The notes under the pieces were generated by a model, which had not been told where the DNA came from, did no database searches, and saw nothing but the letters and a program-made list of their open reading frames with translations. DNA of 60,263 nucleotides from Chelatococcus albus (lineage in GTDB: Bacteria; Pseudomonadota; Alphaproteobacteria; Rhizobiales; Beijerinckiaceae), in contig NZ_JASJEV010000016.1 in NCBI RefSeq assembly GCF_030067675.1, forward strand, positions 1-60,263, read 5' to 3'. The translations under genes and the position numbers were made by a program. This document shows positions 18,136 to 27,309 of this stretch, one piece after another; position 1 is the first letter of the stretch; the number at the start of each line of letters is the position of its first letter.

Positions 18136-18540
18136 TCAGGCCTCGGCGCGCTCGGTGAGGCCGGCTCGCCCGACATCCTTGCCCACGTCCTTGACGAGCA
18201 CGAGGGCCCGGCCGCGGCAGAGCACGCGGCCGTCGGGGTCCGTGCACAGGGTGGCAAGGTCGCACAGATGCTTGTCGGGCCTCAGACGCGTCACTTCGAC
18301 CGAGGCCGTCAGCGGCACGTCGAGCGGGGCGGGCAGGAGGAGATCGAGCGCCTGCTTCAGGTAGTTTGTGCCGAATCCCGGCAGCCGCACGCCGAGGAGG
18401 TAGGAGACGAGGCCGCCGACGAGCGGCTCGGGTACGCGGTCGATCTCGGCCGCCGCCGCCTCGGCGAGGCCGAGGAAGGCGGCTGCCTCCTCGCGCGAGA
18501 AGCTGCGCGTCACGCTGGCGCGATCGCCGATCCGCATCAT
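18136..18540 (-). CDS. MaoC-like hot-dog protein, apparently lacking the catalytic motif
   Basis: A 134-residue MaoC/PhaJ-type hot-dog domain: GFGTNYLKQALDLLLPAPLDVPLTASVEV and RPDKHLCDLATLCTDPDGRVLCRG match the strands of (R)-specific enoyl-CoA hydratases. The usual active-site signature D-x-N-P-x-H followed by a conserved His is missing; the equivalent stretch reads DRVPEPLVGGLVS. Its neighbour at 18537 has an intact signature and overlaps it by four bases (ATGA). The pair may form a heterodimer with one catalytic and one structural subunit, as in mycobacterial HadAB/HadBC. Confidence 0.72.
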   Translation of the reverse strand: MMRIGDRASVTRSFSREEAAAFLGLAEAAAAEIDRVPEPLVGGLVSYLLGVRLPGFGTNYLKQALDLLLPAPLDVPLTASVEVTRLRPDKHLCDLATLCTDPDGRVLCRGRALVLVKDVGKDVGRAGLTERAEA

Positions 18541-18929
18541 CGGGTCTCCTCGAATTCGAACGTCGCGGTGCCGTCGCAGACGAGCGCCCCGTCGGCGACC
18601 CGTGCGGCCTGGACGGCGAGCGTGACGGTTTCGGCCTCGACGCTCGTGACCGTCGCCGTGAAGGCCAGCGGTTCGTCGGCATAGGCCGGATTGGGGAACA
18701 TGAGCGTCTGCAGGCGCTGGCGCGCGACCGGCAGGTGCCGGCCAACCATGCCCCACAGCACGGAATAGAGAAGCATGCCGTGCGACACCGTCCGGCCGAA
18801 GCGCGTGCGCGCCGAGAAGGCGGCATCGACGTGGATGGGATTGTCGTCGCCGCTCAGGGCGGCGAAGAGGTCGAAGTCCGCCTGGGTCAGCGTGCGCGTC
18901 TCGCGGATGACGGCGCCGGGGGTGATCAT
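18537..18929 (-). CDS. MaoC-like (R)-specific enoyl-CoA hydratase
   Basis: A 130-residue hot-dog fold hydratase with the intact catalytic segment SGDDNPIHVDAAF (Asp/His pair near residues 33-38) and the later SHGMLLYSVL. Enzymes of this type add water to trans-2-enoyl-CoA thioesters. It overlaps both neighbours by ATGA junctions: the CoA ligase upstream and the degenerate MaoC-like partner downstream. The tight coupling supports a stoichiometric pair with the latter. Confidence 0.87.
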   Translation of the reverse strand: MITPGAVIRETRTLTQADFDLFAALSGDDNPIHVDAAFSARTRFGRTVSHGMLLYSVLWGMVGRHLPVARQRLQTLMFPNPAYADEPLAFTATVTSVEAETVTLAVQAARVADGALVCDGTATFEFEETR

Positions 18930-20452
18930 GCCTCGCTCTCCTCGGTCTCTGCCTCCTGGCTGACGAGCTTGCGCAGCACGTGCTTCTGCACCTTTCCGGC
19001 GGCGGTGCGCGGAAAGTCGTCGAGGAGGGTGATGCGCTTCGGCACCTTGTAGGCGGCGAGCCGCGCGCGCGCGTGGGCGCAGAGCTCCTCCGGCGTCGCG
19101 GTGGCGCCAGGTCTCAGGCGCACGGCCGCGTGGCCCACCTCGCCCCAGCGCGTGTCGGCGACGCCGATCACGGCCGCCTCGAGCACGGCCGGATGGTCGC
19201 AGAGCACGGCCTCGACCTCGGCCGGATAGACGTTCTCGCCGCCGGAGATGTACATGTCCTTGATGCGGTCGACGATGTAGTAGTAACCGTCCGAGTCGCG
19301 TCGGCCGACGTCGCCCGAGCGCAGCCAGCCGTCGGGGGTGAAGGCGTTGGCTGTAGCCTCCGGATTGTTGAAATAGCCCGGCGTCACGCCCGGCCCACGG
19401 AAGAGGAGCTCGCCGCGCTCCCCGTCGGCGACGTCGCGCCCGTGAAGATCGACGAGCCTGACTTCGGCGAGGATCTGCGGCTTGCCGACGGAGCCGACCT
19501 TCTCGGCCGCATGCGCCGGATCCATGATGAAGACGGTGGGGCCCGTCTCCGTCATGCCCATGCCGTTGCAGACGACGACGCCCTTGGCGAGGAAGGCGCG
19601 GATGAGGGCGTCGGGCAGCGGCGCGCCGCCGCAGCCCCAGTTGCGCACGCGCGAGAGGTCAGCCTGCGGGAAGGCCGGATGCAGGCTGATCGCCTGGTAG
19701 ATGGCCGGCACGCCGAAGAAGAGCGTGAGGCTGCCGCTCTCGAGCAGACCCATCACCGCCTCGACGTCGAATTTCGGCAGGACATGGACGGTGCCGCCAG
19801 CGAGATAGACGGGCAGGCTGTGCAGGTTGATGCCCGCGGTGTGGAAGAGCGGCAGGAAGTTCACCGTGCGGTCGGCCTCGGTGAGCGACACCGCCTGCTG
19901 CACGTTGACATAGTTGGCGAGCGCCATGCCCACCGTCTGGATGACGGCCTTGGGCTTGCCTGTCGTGCCGGAGGTGTAGAGGAGATACCAGAGGCGGTCG
20001 GTCGGCCAGGCGCTGCCGCCGGCGGGCGCGCCGGAGGACCGGGCGATGAGGTCCTCGTAGGCGGAGAAGGACACGAGCTCGAGTTCCGCCGCCGAGCCGA
20101 GGCTTGCGGCGAGCCCGGCCGTCGCCTCGTCGTGGAGGAGCAGGCGGGCGCCGCAGTCCGCGAGGATCGGCAGGAGCTCCGCTGGCGTCTGGCGCCAGTT
20201 GAGCGGCACCAGCACGACACCCGCCTTGGCCGAGCCCATCAGGATCTCGAAGAAGGTCGGGCTGTTGTGGCAGAGTACGGCGATGCGCTCGCCGGCTGTC
20301 ACGCCGCGGCGGCCGAGCGCCTCGGCGAAGCGGTCGGCGCGGGCGTTGAATTCCCGCGCCGTCAACCGCCGGCCCGTGGCCGCCTCGGTGAAGGCGATCG
20401 CATCGGGCGAAAGCTCCGCCCGCCTGCGGGCGAGGTCCGGCACGCTCCTCAT
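18926..20452 (-). CDS. Acyl-CoA synthetase (AMP-forming ligase)
   Basis: A 508-residue ANL-superfamily ligase. It activates a carboxylic acid with ATP to an acyl-adenylate and then forms the CoA thioester. Motif A3 is LLYTSGTTGKPKAV, A5 is GMGMTETGP, the Asp of the hinge lies in GWLRSGDVGRRDSDGYYYIVDRIKD and the catalytic Lys in PRTAAGKVQKHVL. The start at 20452 overlaps the upstream hydratase stop (ATGA); the frame is open further upstream, but that part is antisense-like. The substrate acid is not predictable; genes on both sides suggest an alicyclic, aromatic or branched acid imported by the divergent Liv-type transporter. Confidence 0.92.
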   Translation of the reverse strand: MRSVPDLARRRAELSPDAIAFTEAATGRRLTAREFNARADRFAEALGRRGVTAGERIAVLCHNSPTFFEILMGSAKAGVVLVPLNWRQTPAELLPILADCGARLLLHDEATAGLAASLGSAAELELVSFSAYEDLIARSSGAPAGGSAWPTDRLWYLLYTSGTTGKPKAVIQTVGMALANYVNVQQAVSLTEADRTVNFLPLFHTAGINLHSLPVYLAGGTVHVLPKFDVEAVMGLLESGSLTLFFGVPAIYQAISLHPAFPQADLSRVRNWGCGGAPLPDALIRAFLAKGVVVCNGMGMTETGPTVFIMDPAHAAEKVGSVGKPQILAEVRLVDLHGRDVADGERGELLFRGPGVTPGYFNNPEATANAFTPDGWLRSGDVGRRDSDGYYYIVDRIKDMYISGGENVYPAEVEAVLCDHPAVLEAAVIGVADTRWGEVGHAAVRLRPGATATPEELCAHARARLAAYKVPKRITLLDDFPRTAAGKVQKHVLRKLVSQEAETEESEA

Positions 20453-21240
20453 GGACGGGAACTCCTGTCGAGAAACCACCTCATGCCTGCCTCCACCGCC
20501 TCCTCGTCGATGAGCCTCAGGAAGTGCTCGCGCTCGCGTTCGAGTCCGGCGGCGATGGCGGCGCGGCGCTCCGGCGGCATGAGGAGGGCGCGGGTGGCGC
20601 GCACCGCGGTGCCCGCCTTGGCCTGCAGCGCCGCCGTCCAGCCGTCGACGACGCTGTCGATGGCCTCCGGCGGGCAGGCGACGGTGGCAATGCCGAGGGC
20701 AACCGCTTCCGCCGCCGTGACGTGCCGGTTGAGGAGCTGGATGGCGCGGGCCTGCGCCTCGCCGATGCGCGCCGGCAGCATCGCCGTCCAGCCGCCGTCG
20801 GGGGCGAAGCCCACCTCCACGTAGTAGGGCGCGACGAAGGCCCCCTCCGCCATGGCGACGAGATCGGCCGCGAGCACGAGGCCGAGCGAGCCGCCGGTGA
20901 CTGGCCCGTGCACGCACGCGATCACCGGACAGGGCATGTCGAGAAGCGCGAGGATGGCGCGGTTGAGGCCGCCGACGAGCGTCTGCGCATAGGCGCGCCG
21001 CTCGCCACGCGGCACGGCGGCGAAGGCCGCCACGTCGCCGCCGGTCGAAAAGCTTCGGCCTGCGCCGGCGAGGACGAGCGCCGTCAGATCGCTTCTGCGC
21101 AGGTCGGCGAGCGCCTCGTTGAGCGCGTCCATGAGCGCCGGCACCAGGCTGTTGTGCCGCGCGGGGCGGTCAAGCATGACGCGGGCGATGCCATCCTCGA
21201 CCGTGACGCGGACGAGGGGCGCTGCGGTGCTACCGTGCAT
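20449..21240 (-). CDS. Enoyl-CoA hydratase/isomerase family protein (crotonase fold)
   Basis: A 263-residue crotonase. The first oxyanion-hole segment GAGRSFSTGGDVAAF and the second, CVHGPVTGGSLGLVLAADLVAMAE, are present. The first catalytic Glu position (GGGCE in the classical hydratase) reads GGSLG. The second active-site stretch reads VGFAPDGGW, whose Asp resembles PaaG-type isomerases rather than hydratases. It may therefore be an isomerase or ring-modifying enzyme. The start at 21240 was chosen over an earlier ATG and overlaps the TetR gene end by 11 bases. Confidence 0.85.
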   Translation of the reverse strand: MHGSTAAPLVRVTVEDGIARVMLDRPARHNSLVPALMDALNEALADLRRSDLTALVLAGAGRSFSTGGDVAAFAAVPRGERRAYAQTLVGGLNRAILALLDMPCPVIACVHGPVTGGSLGLVLAADLVAMAEGAFVAPYYVEVGFAPDGGWTAMLPARIGEAQARAIQLLNRHVTAAEAVALGIATVACPPEAIDSVVDGWTAALQAKAGTAVRATRALLMPPERRAAIAAGLEREREHFLRLIDEEAVEAGMRWFLDRSSRP

Positions 21241-21850
21241 CGGCAGGCTCCAGGCCCCGGGCGATGAGGTCGAAGGCGGCATCCGCGATGGGGCCGAGCG
21301 GGATGGTCGGGTCCCACAGGCCGTAGCGGTGGCCGAGCATGACGGCCATGCCCATCAGCGCCCAGGCGCGCACCTCGGCGTCGCCCTCGCGGATCTCGCC
21401 GTATTTCTCGCCAGCGACGAGGGCGGCGCGATAGCTGCGCGCGAAGTCCTCGTAGTACTGCCGGTGGACGAGCGGATCGACGAACTGCGATTCCTCCACC
21501 ACCCGGTAGAGATTGGGATTGGCGCGGGCGAATTCGAGGAAGGCGATGAGGCCGCGCCGCTCCGCCTCCATGCGCGACTTCGCCTTCTCGGTGGCGAGCG
21601 TCAGGTGGTGGCGCAGGCGCCGGCCCATGTCGAGAACGAGGGCGCGCAGCACGTCCTCCTTGCTGCGGAAGTAGAGATAGAAGGTGCCCTGGCCGACGCC
21701 GGCCTCGGCCGTGATGGTGCTCACCGCGGCCTCGGCGAAGCCCTTCTGGCCGATCTCGCGGGCGGCGGCGTCGAGGATCTTCTGACGCGTCCGCTCACCG
21801 CGCCGGGTTTTCGGCGGCGGGAGCGGTTCGAGCGATTCGACATGAGACAT
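21230..21850 (-). CDS. TetR-family transcriptional regulator
   Basis: A 206-residue TetR repressor. Residues about 12-60 hold the helix-turn-helix: RGERTRQKILDAAAREIGQ, then TITAEAGVGQGTFYLYFRSKEDVLRAL. The rest is the ligand-binding helical domain, likely sensing an acyl-CoA made by the downstream genes, as FadR/PsrA-like TetR proteins do. It is the first gene of the minus-strand acyl-CoA operon and divergent from the Liv transporter. The start at 21850 matches the family length; a start at 21880 would add ten residues. Its likely operator is the palindrome at 21956-21977. Confidence 0.88.
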   Translation of the reverse strand: MSHVESLEPLPPPKTRRGERTRQKILDAAAREIGQKGFAEAAVSTITAEAGVGQGTFYLYFRSKEDVLRALVLDMGRRLRHHLTLATEKAKSRMEAERRGLIAFLEFARANPNLYRVVEESQFVDPLVHRQYYEDFARSYRAALVAGEKYGEIREGDAEVRAWALMGMAVMLGHRYGLWDPTIPLGPIADAAFDLIARGLEPADAR

Positions 21851-21948
21851 GACGCGCCTGTCAGTTCTGCAGTCGGCCATGGGACCGATGGCCTATCTCG
21901 TTCCTTGGCTGCGGCTGTCTTGACGCTGCCGTAAGGCGACGATAGCCT

Positions 21949-21977
21949 AACCTGAAACCTGACTCAATCGTCAGGTT
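21949..21977 (+). promoter_or_regulatory. TetR operator candidate: perfect inverted repeat with an additional half-site
   Basis: AACCTGAC-N6-GTCAGGTT (21956-21977) is a perfect eight-base inverted repeat, and a further AACCTGA (21949-21955) abuts it as a tandem half-site. It lies 21 bases before the start of the Liv binding-protein gene, so bound repressor would block that promoter, and 99 bases before the TetR start. Confidence 0.65.
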
Positions 21978-21998
21978 GGGCGCGAGCGGGAGGATCGG

Positions 21999-23252
21999 AT
22001 GGGCGTCGCTGCGGATTTGTCCTCGGGTGGCCGGTCGGGCCGTGGGTTCTCTCGCGGGGCGCGTGCCGCCGCCGCTCTTGCCTGCGCCTCGGCGCTGGCG
22101 CTCGGTGCGGGCGCCGCCGCGGCCAGGGACGTCAAGGTCTGCCTCCTCGCCGGCAAGACAGGCGCGCTCGAGGCCTATGCCAAGCAGAGCGAGGCCGGCT
22201 TCATGATGGGCCTCGAATATCTGACGAAGGGCACGATGAAGGTCGGCGACGACAAGCTCGTCGTCATCGTCAAGGACGACCAGCTCAAGCCCGATCGCGG
22301 CAAGGCGCTGCTGGAGGAGTGTTACGGCGACGACGGCGCGGCGATTGCCGTCGGCACCACGGGCTCGCCCGTGGCGCTCGCCATGCTGCCGGTAGCCGAG
22401 GAGCACAAGAAGGTCCTCATCGTCGAGCCGGCGGTGGCCGATTCCATCACAGGCGACAAGTGGAACCGCTACGTCTTCCGCACCGGGCGCTCCTCCTACC
22501 AGGACGCCCTCGCCGCCGCCGCGGCGATCCCCGCGGATGAGGACGTGGCCGTCGGCATGCTGGGGCTCGACACCGCCTTCGGGCGCGACGGCGTCGCCGC
22601 CTTCAAGGCCGCGCTCGCCGGCATGCGGCCGCGGGCGAAGGTGGTGGCCGAGGAATATGCTGCCGGCAGCACGGCCGATTTCGCCCCCTTCGCCGAGCGT
22701 CTGTTCAACGCGCTCAAGGACAAGCCGGGCAAGCGCGTCATCGGCTTCATCTGGGCCGGCGCGCATCCCATGGCCAAGTTCGTCGACATGAAGCCGGAGC
22801 GCTTCGGCATCGCGCTCGCCCCCGGCGGCAACATCCTGCCCGCCATGGCGGCCTGGAAGCAGTTCGCCGGCACCGAGGGCGGCATCTACTACTACTGGGA
22901 CTTCCCCAGGAACCCGATGAACGACTGGCTGAAGACCGAGTACCAGAAGCGCTACGGCGCCCCGCCGGACTTCTTCGTCGCTGGCGGCTTCGCGGCGGCC
23001 TCCGCCCTCGTCACGGCCCTCGGCAAGGCTGGTTCCACCGACAGCGAGAAGCTGATCAAAACCATGGAGGGCATGACCTTCGACACGCCGAAGGGGGCGA
23101 TGACCTTCCGCAAGGAGGACCACCAGGCGCTGCAGGAGATGTATCACTGGCGCATCAAGAAGGGCGCGTCCGACACCGATCTCCTGGAGCTCGTCGCCAC
23201 CATCCCGGCCAAGGACATGCCCCTGCCCATCCGCAACAAGCGGCAGGACTGA
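21999..23252 (+). CDS. Branched-chain amino-acid/carboxylate ABC transporter substrate-binding protein
   Basis: A 417-residue LivJ-type (periplasmic binding protein type 1) receptor. A long signal region covers residues 1-44 with a hydrophobic alanine/leucine core ending in AAAARDVKV. The mature protein shows KVCLLAGKTGALEAYAKQSEAGFMMGLEY and GMLGLDTAFGRDGVAAFKAAL. Such receptors bind branched amino acids, but also many aromatic and aliphatic acids. Divergence from the CoA ligase/hydratase operon under a shared TetR operator suggests an organic acid, not leucine. Confidence 0.88.
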   Translation: MGVAADLSSGGRSGRGFSRGARAAAALACASALALGAGAAAARDVKVCLLAGKTGALEAYAKQSEAGFMMGLEYLTKGTMKVGDDKLVVIVKDDQLKPDRGKALLEECYGDDGAAIAVGTTGSPVALAMLPVAEEHKKVLIVEPAVADSITGDKWNRYVFRTGRSSYQDALAAAAAIPADEDVAVGMLGLDTAFGRDGVAAFKAALAGMRPRAKVVAEEYAAGSTADFAPFAERLFNALKDKPGKRVIGFIWAGAHPMAKFVDMKPERFGIALAPGGNILPAMAAWKQFAGTEGGIYYYWDFPRNPMNDWLKTEYQKRYGAPPDFFVAGGFAAASALVTALGKAGSTDSEKLIKTMEGMTFDTPKGAMTFRKEDHQALQEMYHWRIKKGASDTDLLELVATIPAKDMPLPIRNKRQD

Positions 23253-23322
23253 GCCCTGCCCGCAAGACGCGGCGTCGCAGGAAGAGGCGTCCGGAGAAAG
23301 GCATCGAGGAGACGAGGCGTCG

Positions 23323-24121
23323 ATGTCCCATCCCGTGCTCGAAACGCGCGAGCTCACCATCCGCTTCGGCGGCCACGCCGCCGTTGACGGGGTGAGCGCC
23401 GCCTTCCACGCCGGCACGCTCACCGCCATCGTCGGGCCGAACGGGGCGGGGAAGACCACCTATTTCAACCTGATGTCGGGACAGCTTGCGGCGACTGCCG
23501 GCCGCGTGCTGCTCGACGGGGTGGACGTGACCGGGCTCGGTCCTGCCGCGCGCGCCCGGCGTGGCATGGGCCGGGCCTTCCAGCTCACCAATCTCTTCCC
23601 CAATCTCTCGGTGCTCGAGAACGTGCGCCTCGCCGTGCAGGCGCGCGCCGGCGGCGGGGGCGACCTGCTCTCCCTCTGGAGCCGGCGGCGAGACTGGATC
23701 GAGATCGCCGAACGCGTTCTCGAGAGCGTCAATCTCGCAAACGCGCGCCACACGCCCGCCGCTGCCCTGTCGCACGGCGACAAGCGCAAGCTCGACGTCG
23801 CCATCATGATGGCGCTCGAGCCGCACGTGCTCATGTTCGACGAGCCGACGGCCGGCATGTCGGTGGACGAGGTGCCGGTGATCCTCGACCTCATCCACGC
23901 GCTCAAGGCCGAGGGCACGCGCACCATCCTGCTCGTCGAGCACAAGATGGACGTCGTCAGGAGCCTCGCCGACCGCATCGTCGTCCTGCACAACGGGCGT
24001 CTCGTCGCCGACGGCGAGCCGGCTGAGGTCATCGCCTCGCCCATCGTGCAGGAGGCCTATCTCGGCATGCCCGCGCGCACGACGGTGCAGGATTTGGCAT
24101 CACCGGCACTGGAGCGGGCCC

Positions 24122-24129
<8 letters not shown>
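23323..24129 (+). CDS. livG: Liv-type ABC transporter ATP-binding protein (LivG)
   Basis: A 268-residue ATPase: Walker A GPNGAGKTT, signature LSHGDKRKLDVAIMMAL, Walker B VLMFDEPTAGMS, H-loop LLVEHKMDVV. The LSHGDKR form of the signature is characteristic of LivG. The C-terminal helix EVIASPIVQEAYLG follows the usual LivG plan. It pairs with LivF, whose gene overlaps its 3' end by eight bases. Confidence 0.92.
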
Positions 24130-24847
<718 letters not shown>

Positions 24848-24858
24848 GGAGGCAGGGC

Positions 24859-25881
24859 ATGGCCGCGACTTCCCCCGCCACAACCTCCGCCGACTCCTTG
24901 CCGGAGGCGCGGCGCGACCTTGCGCCCCTCCTCGTCGCGCCCGTCCTCATGGTGGCGGCGCTGCCCCTCGTCGGCTCGCTGCCCACCTGGGTGACGCTGA
25001 CGGTCGCCGGGCTCGCCATGGGCATGATGATCTTCGTCATCGCCTCCGGGCTCACCCTCGTCTTCGGCCTCATGGACGTGCTCAACTTCGGCCACGGCGC
25101 CTTCATCGCGGTGGGCGCCTATCTCGCCATGACCATGCTCGTCCCGCTCGCCGGCTGGGTGCAGGCGGATTCCTTGTGGCTCAACCTCGCCGCGCTCGCG
25201 CTCGCCGTCGCGGCAGCGGGCATCGGCACGGGCGTGCTGGGCTTCGCCTTCGAGCGCGTCATCGTCATGCCGGTCTACGGCGAGCACCTGAAGCAGATCC
25301 TCGTCACCATGGGCGGGCTCATCGTCGCCGAACAGGCGATCCACGCTGTCTGGGGCGGCGACCAGAAGGCCATGCCCCTGCCGCAGGCGCTGCGCGGCGC
25401 GGTCGTCTTCGGCGACGTGGCGGTGGAGAAGTTCCGCCTGCTCGCTGTCGCGGTCGGCCTCCTCGTCTTCGCCGGCATGCAGCTCGTGCTCAACCGCACG
25501 AAGATCGGCCTCCTCATCCGCGCCGGCGTTGAGAACGGCGAGATGGTCGAGGCCCTGGGCTATCGTATCCGCCGGCTCTTCGTCGGCGTCTTCGTCGCGG
25601 GCTCGGCGCTCGCCGGCCTCGGCGGCACGCTCTGGGCGCTCTACCGCGAGACACTGACGGCCGCGATCGGCGGCGAGGTCATGGTGCTCGTCTTCATCGT
25701 CATCATCATCGGCGGGCTCGGCTCGGTCGGCGGCTGCTTCCTCGGCGCCCTGGTCGTAGCGCTCGCCGCCAACTATGTCGGCTATCTCGCGCCGAAGATC
25801 GCGCTCGTCTCCAACATCCTCATCATGGCGGCGATCCTCATGTGGCGGCCGCAGGGCCTCTATCTGGTGGCGAGGCGGTGA
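24859..25881 (+). CDS. livH: Liv-type ABC transporter permease (LivH)
   Basis: A 340-residue permease with eight or nine hydrophobic segments. Family landmarks are GLTLVFGLMDVLNFGHGAFIAVGAYLA near residue 60-85 and IIGGLGSVGGCFLGALVV near 280-300. The ATG at 24859 was chosen over the GTG at 24844 because AGGAGG (24847-24852) is six bases ahead of it. The stop shares one base with the livM start (TGATG). Confidence 0.92.
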   Translation: MAATSPATTSADSLPEARRDLAPLLVAPVLMVAALPLVGSLPTWVTLTVAGLAMGMMIFVIASGLTLVFGLMDVLNFGHGAFIAVGAYLAMTMLVPLAGWVQADSLWLNLAALALAVAAAGIGTGVLGFAFERVIVMPVYGEHLKQILVTMGGLIVAEQAIHAVWGGDQKAMPLPQALRGAVVFGDVAVEKFRLLAVAVGLLVFAGMQLVLNRTKIGLLIRAGVENGEMVEALGYRIRRLFVGVFVAGSALAGLGGTLWALYRETLTAAIGGEVMVLVFIVIIIGGLGSVGGCFLGALVVALAANYVGYLAPKIALVSNILIMAAILMWRPQGLYLVARR

Positions 25882-26939
25882 TGGAAACGATTCTCTCCGG
25901 CGACTATCCGCGGAGCCGTCTGCTCACGGCGCTGCTCGGCCTGCTGCTCGCCGTGCTTGCCGCCGCCCCCTTCCTCTTCGACGGGGCGCAGGCCATCAAC
26001 ACGGCGGCCAAGATCTGCGTCTTTGTCGTGCTCGTCGCGAGCTACGACCTGCTCCTCGGCTATACCGGCATCGTCTCCTTCGCCCACACGATGTTCTACG
26101 GGCTCGGCGGCTACGGGGTGGGGCTCGCGCTCTACAGCTGGGGGCCGAGCTGGGGGGCGGTTGCGGGCGGACTCGCCCTGGCGCTCGCGGCGGGTGTCCT
26201 GCTCGCGCTCGGCATCGGCCTCTTCTCGCTGCGCGTGCGCGCCATCTTCTTCGCCATGATCACGCTCGCGGTCGCCTCGGCCTTCGCCGTGCTGGCGGCA
26301 CAGCTCTCGGACGTCACGGGCGGCGAGGACGGGCGCTCCTTCAGGGTGCCGGAGCTGCTGCGGCCGGGTTTCAGGCTCGTCGCCGAGCCGGTCCTCGGCA
26401 CGACCATCAATGGCCGGGTGGTCACCTACTACATCGTCTTCGCGAGCGCGCTCCTCCTGTTCCTCGCCGCCCTGCGCGTCGTCAACTCGCCCTTCGGCCG
26501 CGTTCTGCAGGCGATCCGCGAGAACGAGTTCCGCGCTGAGGCCCTTGGCTATCGCACGGTCTGCTACCGCACGGCGGCGAACTGCCTCGCGGCCGGCATG
26601 GCCGTGCTCGCAGGTGCCCTCAACGCCCTGTGGCTGCGCTACACCGGGCCGGAGACGACGCTCTCCTTCACCATCATGCTCGACATCCTGCTCATGGTCG
26701 TCATCGGCGGCATGGGCACGCTCTACGGCGCCGCCATAGGCGCGAGCCTGCTCATCCTGGCGCAGAGCTACCTGCAGAAGCTGATGGCCGTCGCCGCGCA
26801 GGCGACCGAGGGCCTGCCGCTCTTGCCCCAGCTCCTGCATCCGGACCGCTGGCTGCTCTGGCTCGGCGTGCTCTTCGTGACGAGCGTCTATTTCTTCCCG
26901 AGCGGCATCGTGGGACGGCTGCGGGCTGCGAGCCGCTGA
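25881..26939 (+). CDS. livM: Liv-type ABC transporter permease (LivM)
   Basis: A 352-residue permease. The LivM landmarks are [25 protein letters not shown] near residues 50-75, [16 protein letters not shown] in the cytoplasmic coupling loop and [15 protein letters not shown] near the C-terminus. It completes the Liv-type importer (binding protein, G, F, H, M). No further gene of the operon follows: the next 370 bases are non-coding and lead to the copper locus. Confidence 0.92.
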   Translation: METILSGDYPRSRLLTALLGLLLAVLAAAPFLFDGAQAINTAAKICVFVVLVASYDLLLGYTGIVSFAHTMFYGLGGYGVGLALYSWGPSWGAVAGGLALALAAGVLLALGIGLFSLRVRAIFFAMITLAVASAFAVLAAQLSDVTGGEDGRSFRVPELLRPGFRLVAEPVLGTTINGRVVTYYIVFASALLLFLAALRVVNSPFGRVLQAIRENEFRAEALGYRTVCYRTAANCLAAGMAVLAGALNALWLRYTGPETTLSFTIMLDILLMVVIGGMGTLYGAAIGASLLILAQSYLQKLMAVAAQATEGLPLLPQLLHPDRWLLWLGVLFVTSVYFFPSGIVGRLRAASR

Positions 26940-27255
26940 ACCGGCCTGCTGCGGCGCATGGCCTGCGACCGGCGTGTGGCATTTCGGCGCGGGCGCGGCT
27001 CGCCAAACCCGTCCTCCTCCGGGGCGCCGTCGGCTTGGCTTGGGCCGTGCGACGGTGCCACGCGTGAGAAGCGGTGAGTTTTTTCACCGGCTGGCCTTCG
27101 TTTTCGTGGAAGATGCGCCGGATCGGGGTGAGTCCCGCCCGGTCCGCCGCCGTCGTGACCCAATGCATCAATGGCCACGGCCCCGCGAGGCCCGAGGCAT
27201 TCGGGTGTCTCGCGGTCGTCCCTGCCGTCTTCGTCCGCGCCCGCCGCAAGGGCAC
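26940..27255 (+). other. Intergenic region without a recognisable gene
   Basis: The region between livM and the copA promoter shows no open frame with family-like sequence. A small hairpin, CGGTGA-GTTTTT-TCACCG (27072-27089), is present, but no T-run follows it, so it is not a convincing terminator. Confidence 0.4.
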
Positions 27256-27290
27256 TTGACCTTCCCATTATGGGAAGCTTCATCCATATG
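27256..27290 (+). promoter_or_regulatory. CueR-type copper promoter of copA
   Basis: A -35 element TTGACC (27256-27261) and a -10-like CATCCATAT (from 27281) are separated by the 19-base spacer typical of MerR-family promoters. The spacer is filled by the perfect palindrome CTTCCCA-TTA-TGGGAAG (27261-27277), closely resembling the E. coli copA promoter (TTGACCTTCC...GGAAG). It lies about 20 bases upstream of the copA start, and the regulator is encoded at 29876. Confidence 0.85.
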
Positions 27291-27309
27291 GCAGACGAGG
27301 AGAAGCGAC

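Noticed and set aside
27072-27089. Intrinsic terminator after livM
   Set aside because: The hairpin is only six pairs and no T-run follows; the T-rich bases are in its loop.
26974-27309. An upstream extension of copA to 26974
   Set aside because: It crosses the CueR promoter and palindrome, and its translation is unconserved; copA starts at 27310.
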